A stretch of DNA of 64,000 nucleotides, taken from the NCBI GenBank assembly GCA_947039455.1, contig CAMQZB010000005.1, positions 38,049 to 102,048 on the forward strand. Direction: 5' to 3'. The notes beneath the pieces are model-generated. The model was not told the DNA's origin. It worked only from the letters and a program-made list of their open reading frames with translations, and made no database searches. Origin of the DNA: an uncultured Clostridia bacterium. GTDB taxonomy: Bacteria; Bacillota; Clostridia; Christensenellales; CAMQZB01. The position numbers and the translations under genes were made by a program. Shown one piece after another: positions 1-7,561 of this stretch; positions within the stretch are counted from its first letter, which is position 1, and each line of letters begins with the position of its first letter.

Positions 1-657
1 AATAATTGCAAGTATGCCAAGTCCGATTAATGCAAGTGAAGAACCAAGGAAAATAAATCCTTCTATTGCTCCAAGTGTGATAAATGCGGTTGGGGTTGCT
101 ATGAGAACAACAATTCCAGAAAATGGAACTACAAATCCTACGGATACTATTACTGCAATTAATGCAATAAATAGTCCTAAAATTAGTGCGAATAACCCAA
201 CAGACAATCCAAATATCAAGCCGATTGCGCCAATACCTAATCCTAATAGTAGTGGAATCCATATAATTGCTGTAACTGATAAAATTATAATAAGCCAAGT
301 TGGATATCTCTTTTTCCCAATTTTTGTTTCATGATTGCCAAAAGGTTTAACTTTTTCTTCATAGAAAACTCCAGCTTTATCACGGAAAGAACCGTCATGG
401 AAAGTAGCTTTAGCTTCGCAGTATTCGCTGTCATTATTGGTAGATCCGTGGTCACTGTTTTGGTGATAATCTTTTAAGACCTCGTCGGTGATGTGATTAA
501 TATCACGAAGTGAGCCTACTGCAGTTTCCTCCGTCATGCCGTCTTCAACCATATCTTCAATAAGTTCACGGTAATATTCAACGGTTTTTTCCACTTCGCC
601 TATAGGCAAAGAGGATAATCTATTTTTCAAATTTTCCAAAAATTCATTTTTATACAT
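1..657 (-). CDS. DUF1700/HAAS-domain membrane protein (3' part beyond window)
   Basis: This is an open reading frame on the minus strand that runs off the left edge. Its start MYKNEFLENLKNRL is preceded by GGAG 9 bp upstream inside the end of padR; an ATG two codons earlier is too close to that site. Residues 1-60 form a charged helical segment typical of the HAAS/DUF1700 family (EVEKTVEYYRELIEDMVEDG). From about residue 120 there are several long hydrophobic segments, probably four membrane helices. The gene overlaps padR by 8 bp. PadR-DUF1700 pairs are common in Bacillota, where the membrane protein is usually the repressor's target. Function unknown; family call fairly safe. Confidence 0.72.
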   Translation of the reverse strand, partial: MYKNEFLENLKNRLSSLPIGEVEKTVEYYRELIEDMVEDGMTEETAVGSLRDINHITDEVLKDYHQNSDHGSTNNDSEYCEAKATFHDGSFRDKAGVFYEEKVKPFGNHETKIGKKRYPTWLIIILSVTAIIWIPLLLGLGIGAIGLIFGLSVGLFALILGLFIALIAVIVSVGFVVPFSGIVVLIATPTAFITLGAIEGFIFLGSSLALIGLGILAII

Positions 658-967
658 TGCCATTTTCTCCTTTAATAAACTGATAGATGTCCATAAGTTT
701 TTCCCACTCTAACAAGAAATCATCTATTCTTAATTTCCCTGTTGCTGTAATTGAATAATATTTTCTAATTCTTCCATTGTGTTCCACTTTGTTTGAAACC
801 ACGCACTCCATCGCCTCAAGCCTTTTTAAAATAGGATAGAGAGTGGATTCGGAAATTTCAATGCAAGAGGAAACATCTTTAATTATCTTGTAACCATATG
901 ATGGATTTTCTTGCAATGAAGATAAAACACATATGTCAAGGACGCCACGCTTTAGCTGTTTGTCCAT
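650..967 (-). CDS. PadR-family transcriptional repressor
   Basis: A 105-residue protein with a winged-helix fold of PadR type. The start MDKQLKRGVLDICVLSSL and the segment SYGYKIIKDV...ESTLYPILKRLEAMECV are family hallmarks, and a short C-terminal helix would serve dimerisation. It is the small, single-domain class that responds to membrane stress or small ligands in many Bacillota. It is followed without a gap by the DUF1700 gene. AGGAGG lies at 975-980. Two identical inverted repeats in its promoter (separate entry) suggest it represses its own operon. The ligand cannot be read from sequence. Confidence 0.85.
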   Translation of the reverse strand: MDKQLKRGVLDICVLSSLQENPSYGYKIIKDVSSCIEISESTLYPILKRLEAMECVVSNKVEHNGRIRKYYSITATGKLRIDDFLLEWEKLMDIYQFIKGENGNV

Positions 968-984
968 TTACTTACCTCCTGTTG

Positions 985-1044
985 TATAGTACTATATGTC
1001 GCATAGTATGTTTATACTATACATCACATAGTATAGCTTGTCAA
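985..1044 (-). promoter_or_regulatory. padR promoter with two TACTAT-N7-ATAGTA operators
   Basis: On the minus strand, TTGACA (1039-1044) and TATAGT (1016-1021) are 17 bp apart. Two perfect inverted repeats TACTAT-N7-ATAGTA sit at 1015-1033 (over the -10) and 990-1008 (around the start site), 25 bp apart. A further palindrome, TATAGTACTATA, lies at 985-996. Position and symmetry fit autorepression by the adjacent PadR protein; that part is inference. Confidence 0.75.
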
Positions 1045-1220
1045 GTGTTTTTTCTACCTTTTTTCGAAAATTTTGAAATTTTCAACAGAAGTTTACACTT
1101 TTTCACTGTATTAGTATCTTCAAAATCGCATAAATTAACAAATGCAATAGCATTCACATATGCCGATAAACAAAGGGAATTCAACTGATTTTTATATCTA
1201 TAATTGTTGTGTGATATATG

Positions 1221-1288
1221 ATATAAAAAGATTGTAAAAAAAATTTTAAAATTTATTAGTTTAAAAACTTGACATATAAAAAGATTGT
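1221..1288 (+). repeat. 15-bp direct repeat upstream of and inside the feo promoter
   Basis: ATATAAAAAGATTGT occurs exactly twice, at 1221-1235 and 1274-1288. The second copy fills the spacer of the feo promoter. It may be a regulator site or a short duplication. The rest of 1045-1268 is AT-rich with nothing recognised. Confidence 0.45.
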
Positions 1289-1298
1289 GTGCTATACT
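1269..1298 (+). promoter_or_regulatory. feo operon promoter
   Basis: TTGACA at 1269-1274 and TATACT at 1293-1298 are separated by 18 bp. The expected start site is near 1305, just before the palindrome at 1309-1324, so a repressor bound there would block transcription. Confidence 0.7.
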
Positions 1299-1308
1299 AA
1301 ATGCATAA

Positions 1309-1404
1309 GTTCGCTACGGCGAACATAAGATGTTACATAGGTTCTCATTTTTTTTCACAAGTGGTTCGCCTAAGCGAACTTCAAAAATGAGAATAGAACA
1401 TCTT
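1309..1404 (+). promoter_or_regulatory. Structured feo leader with two GTTCGC-N4-GCGAAC palindromes
   Basis: GTTCGC-N4-GCGAAC occurs at 1309-1324 and again at 1364-1379. The second copy is the tip of a long nested hairpin. AAGATGTT (1327-1334) pairs with AACATCTT (1397-1404), and TTCTCATTTTT (1342-1352) pairs with AAAAATGAGAA (1383-1393). The palindromes could be operators of a metal-dependent DtxR/Fur-type repressor, or the leader could act as an RNA element. I do not recognise a named riboswitch. Confidence 0.6.
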
Positions 1405-1439
1405 GCGTTAATTAGTAATAAATAATTTGGAGATAAAAT

Positions 1440-1673
1440 ATGGAAAAACTTTTAAAAGATTTTCGACCAGGAGAAATTGGAATGGTACGAAACGTAAAAG
1501 CTGATGGGAAAATTCGTCGTCGATTATTCGATATGGGCGTAACTCCTGGTGCTGAAATAATGCTAAGAAAGGTAGCGCCACTTGGTGATCCTATACAAAT
1601 TTCTTTACGAGGATATGAATTAACATTACGAAAGACTGAAGCGGAAACAGTGATTATGGAGGTGTCAGAATGA
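1440..1673 (+). CDS. feoA: Ferrous iron transport protein A
   Basis: A 77-residue SH3-like protein of the FeoA family. The stretch RRRLFDMGVTPGAEI and the basic, glycine-rich C-terminal part match the family. FeoA is a cytoplasmic partner of FeoB and is thought to tune its GTPase or transport activity. GGAG at 1429-1432 sets the ATG start. The stop codon overlaps the feoB start by four bases, indicating translational coupling. Length is normal for the family. It is expressed from the promoter at 1269-1298 with the structured leader. Confidence 0.9.
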   Translation: MEKLLKDFRPGEIGMVRNVKADGKIRRRLFDMGVTPGAEIMLRKVAPLGDPIQISLRGYELTLRKTEAETVIMEVSE

Positions 1674-3910
1674 AATTTGCATTAGCGGGAAACCCAAACA
1701 GTGGAAAAACTACCCTGTTCAATGCCTTAACCGGAAGCACAGCCCACGTTGGGAACTGGCCAGGGGTAACGGTAGATAAGAGAGTTGGAATGTATAAAAA
1801 ACTAGGTGAGCAAATTGAAATTGTTGACCTTCCAGGAATATATTCAATGTCACCATACACACCTGAAGAAGTGGTGTCAAGAAACTTTATGCTTGAAGAT
1901 AAGCCCGACGGTATTATTAACATAGTAGATGTAACAAACTTAGAGAGAAACTTGTATTTAACTACTCAACTTCTTGAACTTGATACACCTATTATTGTTG
2001 CTCTTAACATGAGTGACTTGCTAGCAAAATCAGGAGCTACTGTTGACATAGCGAAACTTGAAAAAGCGCTTGGAGTTCCTTGCGTAGAAATTAGTGCCTT
2101 GAAAGGAAACAATCTTCAAGACCTAATGAAAAAAGCAGTAGCTGCCACTAAAGAAAAACGTATTGGTTGGTCTGTTGTAAAAGACAGTATGATTACTGAT
2201 TTATATAATGAAGTTATTGGATTGTATGAATCAACGGATATGACGGATAAGGCTTTCCATGCTGTGAAGATGATTGAAAACGATGAACTTGAAATTGTGC
2301 ACAACTTAGAAATTCAAGAAAAAGTAAATCTTTTAAAAGAGGATGTTGATACAGGAATTTTCCAAGGTGACTATGAAGGAGTAGTGGCTGATGCAAGATA
2401 TAAAAACATCACCGCTCATTATTCTTCTGCACTTGTGAAAAAGGAAAATACAGGACTATCTACTAGTGAAAAAGTGGATAGAGTAATGACTCATAGAATT
2501 TGGAGTATTCCAATTTTCTTGCTTATTATGTTCGGCGTATTCCACATGACTTTCAGCGAAAACCTTTTCTACCTTGGTGGTCTAATCCCAGACAGCTTTG
2601 ACAGTGCTATTTTCGGTAGCGGTAAAATCAATTCCCCTGGTATTATTTTAACTAACATTCTAGGTTTAGGTACAGGTTGGATTGACGGATTAATTAGTAA
2701 CGCACTTCCAGCAGGCACATGGTATACTGGTTTGATTTACAACGGAATTTGGGGTGGCGTTTCAGCTGTTCTTGGATTCTTAATGCAAATCTTAACTCTA
2801 TATTTCTTTATCGCAATCTTAGAAGACAGCGGATACATGGCGAGAGTTGCATTTATTTTAGACCGCGCATTCAGAAGAATGGGCTTGTCAGGTAAAGCGT
2901 TTATGCCATTAGTAATGTGTTTTGGTTGTGCAATCCCAGGAATTATGGGTACGAAAACATTGGAGAATGATGCGGAACGTCGTCGTACTATTATGTTGAC
3001 ACCTTTCTTCTCTTGTGGAGCAAAATTGCCTATATGGGCAGCATTCGGAGCAGTTTTCGCTGCGCAGTATTCAGGAATTAATGCTGAATTTTTAGTTTTC
3101 GGTACTTATATTTTCGGTATAGCGATAGCAATTATTGCGTCATTTATATTGAAAAACACAATTGTGAAAGGGGACACCCAACCATTTATTATGGAGTTGC
3201 CAACTTATCACTCACCACAAGCGAGAAACATTACGGTTCTTCTTTGGGATAAATTAAAACACTATATCAAGAAAGTAACAACAGTTATTGTTGGTGCGAT
3301 AATCGTACTTTGGGTGCTTCAAAGTTTCAATTTCAGATTCGAAATGGTAACTGATAGTGCGGAAAGTATCATTGGTACTATAGGACGAGGAATTTCATGG
3401 CTATTTGTTCCCCTTGGTTTCGGAATGGGCGAAAATGGATGGATATTCGTTGTTGCCGCTATCACTGGTTTGATAGCAAAAGAAATGGTAGTTGGAACTT
3501 TAGGCTTGTTTGGCGGAATTGAAGGTGCGGAAGGAATAGAAGCTGGTGAAATAGTAGGAACTTCTTTAGGTGTTCTTATGCTTGGAATCGGCGGAACTAT
3601 TGGCGGAGTGAGCGTAGCAATTCCTGCTATGTTATCTTATATGGCATTTAACTTGCTATCCGTACCATGTATGGCAGCAGTTGCTGCAGCGGCAGGTGAA
3701 CTAAATTCAAGAAAACACACATGGATTACAATTGCATTCTGGATGATTACTTCATATCTATGTTCACTAGTAATTTTCTGGTTAGGCACATTGATTGCAT
3801 GGAACCCAATTATCGGAATTTCAGTTGCCGTTGCTTTGGTTATTATAATAGTCGGTGCAATAATTATTAGAGAAAAAAGAAACAGTAGAAAAGCCTTGGC
3901 GCTTTTATAA
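1670..3910 (+). CDS. feoB: Fe2+ transporter, GTPase-coupled
   Basis: A 746-residue inner-membrane iron transporter. The N-terminal G domain shows G1 GNPNSGKTTLFN (residues 8-19), G3 DLPG and G4 NMSD, followed by a helical GDP-dissociation-inhibitor-like region. From about residue 275 to the end there are two Gate domains and a FeoB core with many hydrophobic helices, including GYMARVAFILDRAFRRMG and the CFGCAIPG motif. It imports Fe2+ under anoxic or low-iron conditions. It overlaps feoA and is followed 14 bp later by a small Cys-rich membrane protein, the usual clostridial feoAB arrangement. Length is in the normal range and nothing appears broken. Confidence 0.96.
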   Translation: MKFALAGNPNSGKTTLFNALTGSTAHVGNWPGVTVDKRVGMYKKLGEQIEIVDLPGIYSMSPYTPEEVVSRNFMLEDKPDGIINIVDVTNLERNLYLTTQLLELDTPIIVALNMSDLLAKSGATVDIAKLEKALGVPCVEISALKGNNLQDLMKKAVAATKEKRIGWSVVKDSMITDLYNEVIGLYESTDMTDKAFHAVKMIENDELEIVHNLEIQEKVNLLKEDVDTGIFQGDYEGVVADARYKNITAHYSSALVKKENTGLSTSEKVDRVMTHRIWSIPIFLLIMFGVFHMTFSENLFYLGGLIPDSFDSAIFGSGKINSPGIILTNILGLGTGWIDGLISNALPAGTWYTGLIYNGIWGGVSAVLGFLMQILTLYFFIAILEDSGYMARVAFILDRAFRRMGLSGKAFMPLVMCFGCAIPGIMGTKTLENDAERRRTIMLTPFFSCGAKLPIWAAFGAVFAAQYSGINAEFLVFGTYIFGIAIAIIASFILKNTIVKGDTQPFIMELPTYHSPQARNITVLLWDKLKHYIKKVTTVIVGAIIVLWVLQSFNFRFEMVTDSAESIIGTIGRGISWLFVPLGFGMGENGWIFVVAAITGLIAKEMVVGTLGLFGGIEGAEGIEAGEIVGTSLGVLMLGIGGTIGGVSVAIPAMLSYMAFNLLSVPCMAAVAAAAGELNSRKHTWITIAFWMITSYLCSLVIFWLGTLIAWNPIIGISVAVALVIIIVGAIIIREKRNSRKALALL

Positions 3911-3924
3911 ATAAGGAGACAATT

Positions 3925-4107
3925 ATGGAACCTATTGAAATAATAATAATAATTTCAGCTAGTGCTATCGTAATTGCAACAGTGATTTACAACTTAATTC
4001 AAAGAAAGAAGGGTAAAGGCGGTTGCGGTTGTGGTAGTAAGAACAGCGGTTGCAGTGGAAACTGTGGCGGTTGCAAAAGTTCTTGCAGTAGTAAAGAAAA
4101 AAAATAA
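3925..4107 (+). CDS. FeoB-associated Cys-rich membrane protein
   Basis: A 60-residue protein with one N-terminal membrane helix (about residues 4-24), a basic stretch RKKGKGG, and a C-terminal half rich in Cys and Gly with seven cysteines (motifs such as CGCG and CGGC). This is the arrangement of the FeoB-associated Cys-rich family (PF12669), which always sits next to feoB. It probably helps iron handling at the membrane; the biochemical role is not established. An AAGGAG-type site precedes the ATG, and a terminator at 4146-4180 closes the operon. Confidence 0.85.
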   Translation: MEPIEIIIIISASAIVIATVIYNLIQRKKGKGGCGCGSKNSGCSGNCGGCKSSCSSKEKK

Positions 4108-4145
4108 TTGCAATAACTAGTAGATATGTAAATGTAAATAAAATA

Positions 4146-4180
4146 TGCTATCACACTTAATTTTGTGGTAGCATTTTTTT
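4146..4180 (+). terminator. Terminator after feo operon
   Basis: TGCTATCACA pairs with TGTGGTAGCA (one G-T pair) across an 8-base loop and is followed by seven T residues. Confidence 0.85.
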
Positions 4181-4185
4181 AATAT

Positions 4186-4228
4186 CACTTACAAGTTTAT
4201 TGATAAATTAGCTTGTAAGTGGTATAAT
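4186..4228 (+). promoter_or_regulatory. copA promoter with split inverted repeat
   Basis: TTGATA (4200-4205) and TATAAT (4223-4228) are 17 bp apart. The arms CACTTACAAG (4186-4195) and CTTGTAAGTG (4212-4221) are a perfect 10-bp inverted repeat. One arm lies just upstream of the -35 and the other ends at the -10. This suits a copper-responsive repressor; the half site CTTACA/TGTAAG recalls CopY boxes, but no repressor gene is in the window. Confidence 0.65.
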
Positions 4229-4264
4229 AATATAAACAGTAAAATTTAGGAGAACTTTTTTATA

Positions 4265-6721
4265 ATGGAAAAGAAAACATATATTGTTAAAGGCATGAGC
4301 TGTTCAGCTTGTGCAAGCGGTATTCAAAGTAAGCTCTCAAAGATCGAAGGCGTGGAATCTTGCGCGGTAAATCTTTTTGGTGAAAGCATGACTGTTGAAT
4401 TCGACGATAATCTTATTAAGGACAAAAAGCTTATTGATGAAGTGAATGCCCTTGGTTACAAAGCTTATTATGAAGGTGAAGAAGTAGCGGTTGAGTTGGT
4501 TAATAAGGAGCAAAAGCTGAAGAAAAGGTTTTGGATTTCTATGATTTTCCTTGTACCGTTGATGTATTTAACTATGGGGCATATGGTTGGATTGCCTGTA
4601 ATTGGCTTTCTAAGTCCTAGCACAAGCCCTTTGTATTTCGCAATTGCTCAAATACTTTTAACCACTCCAATAGTGATAGTGAACTTCGCATTTTTCACTA
4701 AAGGGTTCCGTGCAATCTGGAAAGGCGTACCAAATATGGACAGTCTTGTTGCGCTAGGTTCTACTGCGTCCTATGTGTTTAGTATGCTGTATTTTGTTGG
4801 AATCGCAATGAATTACAGTGATTTAATCTATGGTCATAATCTTGCTATGGGATTGTTTTTTGAATCCGCTGCAATGATTTTAACGCTAGTTACATTAGGT
4901 AAATGGCTTGAGGAAAAGTCTAAAAAGAAAACTACTAAAGAAATTGAAAAGTTGTACAAGCTAGTTCCTGATGTGGCAGTAGTTGAACGTGACGGAGTGG
5001 AAATTTCTATTTCTGCAAGTGATGTTGTTATTGGTGATATCGTAATTATCAAACCTGGCGAAAGTCTTGCGGTTGATGGAGTTGTGGTTTTCGGTGAAAG
5101 TTTTGTGGATAAGTCCGCAATTACTGGGGAAAGCGTTCCAGTAGAAGTTTCAGTTGGTGACAATGTCACATCAGCTTCAATCAACAAAGGTGGATTCTTG
5201 AAAGTTCGTGCTGAGAAAGTTGGTGCGGAAACTACCCTTTTCAAAATCATAAAGTTAGTAAAAGAAGCTGGATCTAGCAAAGCTCCAATCGAACAACTAG
5301 CGGACAAAATTTCACTAATATTCGTCCCTGTAGTTGTTGTGATATCACTTCTCACTTTTGCAGTATGGATGATTATTGACGGCAATTTTACTACTGCGTT
5401 AAACTACAGTATTTCGGTATTAGTAATTTCTTGCCCATGTGCCTTAGGTCTAGCAACTCCGTTAACGGTAATGGTGGCTACTGGAAAGGGGGCATCACTT
5501 GGTATTTTGTATAAAGATGCGGAAAGTTTACAACGTGGTCAATCTATCACTACTGTGCTTTTTGACAAAACAGCAACCCTTACTGAAGGAAATTTGAAAG
5601 TTATTGATTTTGTAGAAATCCAAGAAACTAAAGACAATTTTGCTCTTTCTGTGGCTTCTAGTATTGAGAAAATGTCCAGTCACCCAATCGCTGAGAGTAT
5701 TGTTACATTCGGCAAAACTAAAGATGTTCAAATTGTTGATGTTGCGAATTTTCAATATTTCAACGGTTTTGGTGCTAGTTGTGAACTAGATGGCGTTTCT
5801 TACTATCTTGGAAATCAAAGACTTATGGAAAAGCACAATGTTGGGTATGATAAAAGTATAGTTACTGAAATCGAGAACAAACATATAGGAAAAACTGTGC
5901 TGTTTTTAGGTAGCGAAAAACTGCTTGCTCTGATTGTGGTTGCTGATACTATTAAAGAATCTAGCAAAGGTACTATTTCTGCGTTAAAGAGTATGGGAAT
6001 TAAAACAGCTATGGTTAGTGGCGATGCTAAGAAAACCGCTGATGCTATTGCTTATGAGCTTGGAATTGATACAGTCTATGCGGAGGTTTTGCCTGAGGAT
6101 AAACTGTCGGTTGTGAAAGCGGAACAAAAAAATGGCGTGGTAGCTTTCGTTGGCGACGGTATCAACGACAGCCCTGCATTGAAAGGTGCGGACGTGGGAA
6201 TTGCTATGTCTACTGGCACTGATGTTGCTATCGACTGCGGGTCGGTTGTGCTGATTGCGGAAAGCATGATGGCAGTTCCTACTATGATTAATCTAAGTAA
6301 ATCCGCTGTTGCGAACATCAAAGTCAGCCTGTTTTGGGCGTTCTTCTACAACGTAGTTGGAATACCGATTGCGGCGGGGGCTTTGAGTAGTTTTGGAATT
6401 TTTATGAACCCTATGATGGCTTCTTTCTTTATGAGTTTCAGCTCGCTTTTTGTGGTTGGAAATGCTCTAAGATTGAACGCTTTTAAATATAAAATTAAAA
6501 AGGAGAACAATATGGAAAAGAAAATTTATATTGAAGGTATGATGTGTAAACATTGTCAAGGAAAGGTGGAAAACACTTTGAATGCAATGGAGAGCGTATC
6601 TAAAGTAGAAGTGAATTTGAAAAAGAAAATTGCTACTATTACGCTAACTGATAATATTGATGACGTGGCTTTGAAAACTGCAATTATTGCAGCTGGCTAT
6701 GAAGTTACTAAAATTGTTTAA
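4265..6721 (+). CDS. copA: Copper-exporting P1B-type ATPase with N- and C-terminal HMA domains
   Basis: An 818-residue Cu+ pump. Residues 1-70 are a heavy-metal-associated domain with MSCSAC. Eight membrane helices follow. The actuator motif is TGES, the membrane metal site is CPC (390-392), and the nucleotide domain carries a SSHPIAESI type HP motif and GDGINDSPAL. The phosphorylated Asp is D434, but the motif reads DKTATLT: A437 replaces the nearly invariant Gly. From about residue 750 a second HMA domain (GMMCKHCQGK) is fused in frame. It starts with Met preceded by AAAGGAGAACAAT, so a free CopZ-like chaperone could also be made. AGGAG sets the main start. A bidirectional terminator follows at 6733-6774. 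Confidence 0.92.
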   Translation: MEKKTYIVKGMSCSACASGIQSKLSKIEGVESCAVNLFGESMTVEFDDNLIKDKKLIDEVNALGYKAYYEGEEVAVELVNKEQKLKKRFWISMIFLVPLMYLTMGHMVGLPVIGFLSPSTSPLYFAIAQILLTTPIVIVNFAFFTKGFRAIWKGVPNMDSLVALGSTASYVFSMLYFVGIAMNYSDLIYGHNLAMGLFFESAAMILTLVTLGKWLEEKSKKKTTKEIEKLYKLVPDVAVVERDGVEISISASDVVIGDIVIIKPGESLAVDGVVVFGESFVDKSAITGESVPVEVSVGDNVTSASINKGGFLKVRAEKVGAETTLFKIIKLVKEAGSSKAPIEQLADKISLIFVPVVVVISLLTFAVWMIIDGNFTTALNYSISVLVISCPCALGLATPLTVMVATGKGASLGILYKDAESLQRGQSITTVLFDKTATLTEGNLKVIDFVEIQETKDNFALSVASSIEKMSSHPIAESIVTFGKTKDVQIVDVANFQYFNGFGASCELDGVSYYLGNQRLMEKHNVGYDKSIVTEIENKHIGKTVLFLGSEKLLALIVVADTIKESSKGTISALKSMGIKTAMVSGDAKKTADAIAYELGIDTVYAEVLPEDKLSVVKAEQKNGVVAFVGDGINDSPALKGADVGIAMSTGTDVAIDCGSVVLIAESMMAVPTMINLSKSAVANIKVSLFWAFFYNVVGIPIAAGALSSFGIFMNPMMASFFMSFSSLFVVGNALRLNAFKYKIKKENNMEKKIYIEGMMCKHCQGKVENTLNAMESVSKVEVNLKKKIATITLTDNIDDVALKTAIIAAGYEVTKIV
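6500..6514 (+). promoter_or_regulatory. Internal Shine-Dalgarno and ATG for a CopZ-like product inside copA
   Basis: AAAGGAG, then a 6-base spacer, then ATG at 6512-6514, in frame with copA (codon 750). A product from 6512 to 6721 would be a 69-residue HMA chaperone starting MEKKIYIEGMMCKHCQGK, the exact size of CopZ. The site is as good as those of the surrounding genes. It may be used, or it may be the relic of separate copA and copZ genes joined by loss of a stop codon. Confidence 0.6.
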
Positions 6722-6732
6722 TTAAAAACAGA

Positions 6733-6774
6733 AAAAAGTGGTAAGCCTTATGAAAATAAGACTTACCACTTTTT
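6733..6774. terminator. Bidirectional terminator between copA and the convergent lipoprotein gene
   Basis: AAAAAGTGGTAAG pairs with CTTACCACTTTTT (13 bp), with an extra TTAT/ATAA step in the loop. T-runs are present on both strands. Confidence 0.85.
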
Positions 6775-6859
6775 CTAATATATATATGCTGTTTGGATTG
6801 TTAAATAAAATATGTAATTTTGTATCTATAATGTTATGTAAACAAAATAATATTGCTAA

Positions 6860-7405
6860 TTACGGTTTAAGCATTCCACCTGATATTTCGTATTCAACAT
6901 CAACTGATTCAGTGTATTCCCCTGCCAATTTTTGGAAAGCAGTTATTATTTCTTCGCAAGTCTCTCCATGGTCAACGATTGAAAGTACGTAGTTGCCAGA
7001 AGCAATTACTGAACTGTTTTTAGCTTTCAAACAACCAAAACGGTCATTCTTTAGTGCCTTAGATAAATCAGAAACGAACAGGTCAACATCAGCTTTGTCG
7101 TTTAATTTATAAAGTATCATTGAGTGAGTCAATGCACCAATTGATGATACGGATTCAACCGCTTCGTCAACTGATTCAGACAGTTTTTCGTATGTCATGT
7201 CAAGGTTAGTTCCGCAATTGTCTTCGCTGATAGGCGTTTGAACAAATGGATATGCAGGCTCTTTATAGATTTCCGTATTAGAGTAAATGCTTGTTAGAAT
7301 TTCACTAAGATCGCCCTCTAAATTTGTTTTAGTTCTTCCATTGCTACAGCCAGCAAATGAAAATACTGTTGCTAGACACAATATAAGTGCAATAATTTTT
7401 TTCAT
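6860..7405 (-). CDS. Predicted lipoprotein, function unknown
   Basis: A 181-residue protein with a lipoprotein signal: MKKIIALILCLATVFSFAGC, lipobox FAGC with Cys20. The mature part is acidic with no membrane segment. Its middle part, SVSSIGALTHSMILYKLNDK, and the later segment CLKAKNSSVIASGNYVLSIV resemble small DUF4358-type clostridial lipoproteins, but I give this only as a possibility. It is convergent with copA, shares its terminator, and stands alone. AGGAG lies 8 bp before the ATG. It is expected at the outer face of the cytoplasmic membrane. Confidence 0.75.
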   Translation of the reverse strand: MKKIIALILCLATVFSFAGCSNGRTKTNLEGDLSEILTSIYSNTEIYKEPAYPFVQTPISEDNCGTNLDMTYEKLSESVDEAVESVSSIGALTHSMILYKLNDKADVDLFVSDLSKALKNDRFGCLKAKNSSVIASGNYVLSIVDHGETCEEIITAFQKLAGEYTESVDVEYEISGGMLKP

Positions 7406-7499
7406 ATAATTTCTCCTTTTCTATGAAATATTCTTTCATTAATATATACAATCGCAATATAGTTTTGGTTTCACTTTTTTTTGATTAATTTAATAAATG

Positions 7500-7528
7500 T
7501 TGACAAATTTGTTTTGGAAGGTTATACT
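7500..7528 (+). promoter_or_regulatory. Promoter of the Etf/flavoprotein cluster
   Basis: TTGACA (7500-7505) and TATACT (7523-7528), 17 bp apart, lie 34 bp upstream of the first etfB start. Confidence 0.75.
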
Positions 7529-7561
7529 TACAATGAAAAATAAGATGCAATTAGGTGAATT

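Noticed and set aside
14..334. Plus-strand open frame rich in Asn, Pro and Ile
   Set aside because: It is the reverse of the DUF1700 membrane-protein gene, which has a full family pattern on the minus strand.
898..1188. Plus-strand open frame over the padR promoter
   Set aside because: Covers the operators and has no ribosome binding site or family pattern.
4834..5385. Long minus-strand open frame inside copA
   Set aside because: Shadow of the copA coding sequence, Ser/Thr-rich, no ribosome binding site.
6738..6992. Plus-strand open frame after copA
   Set aside because: It starts inside the terminator and runs antisense through the lipoprotein gene; no ribosome binding site.
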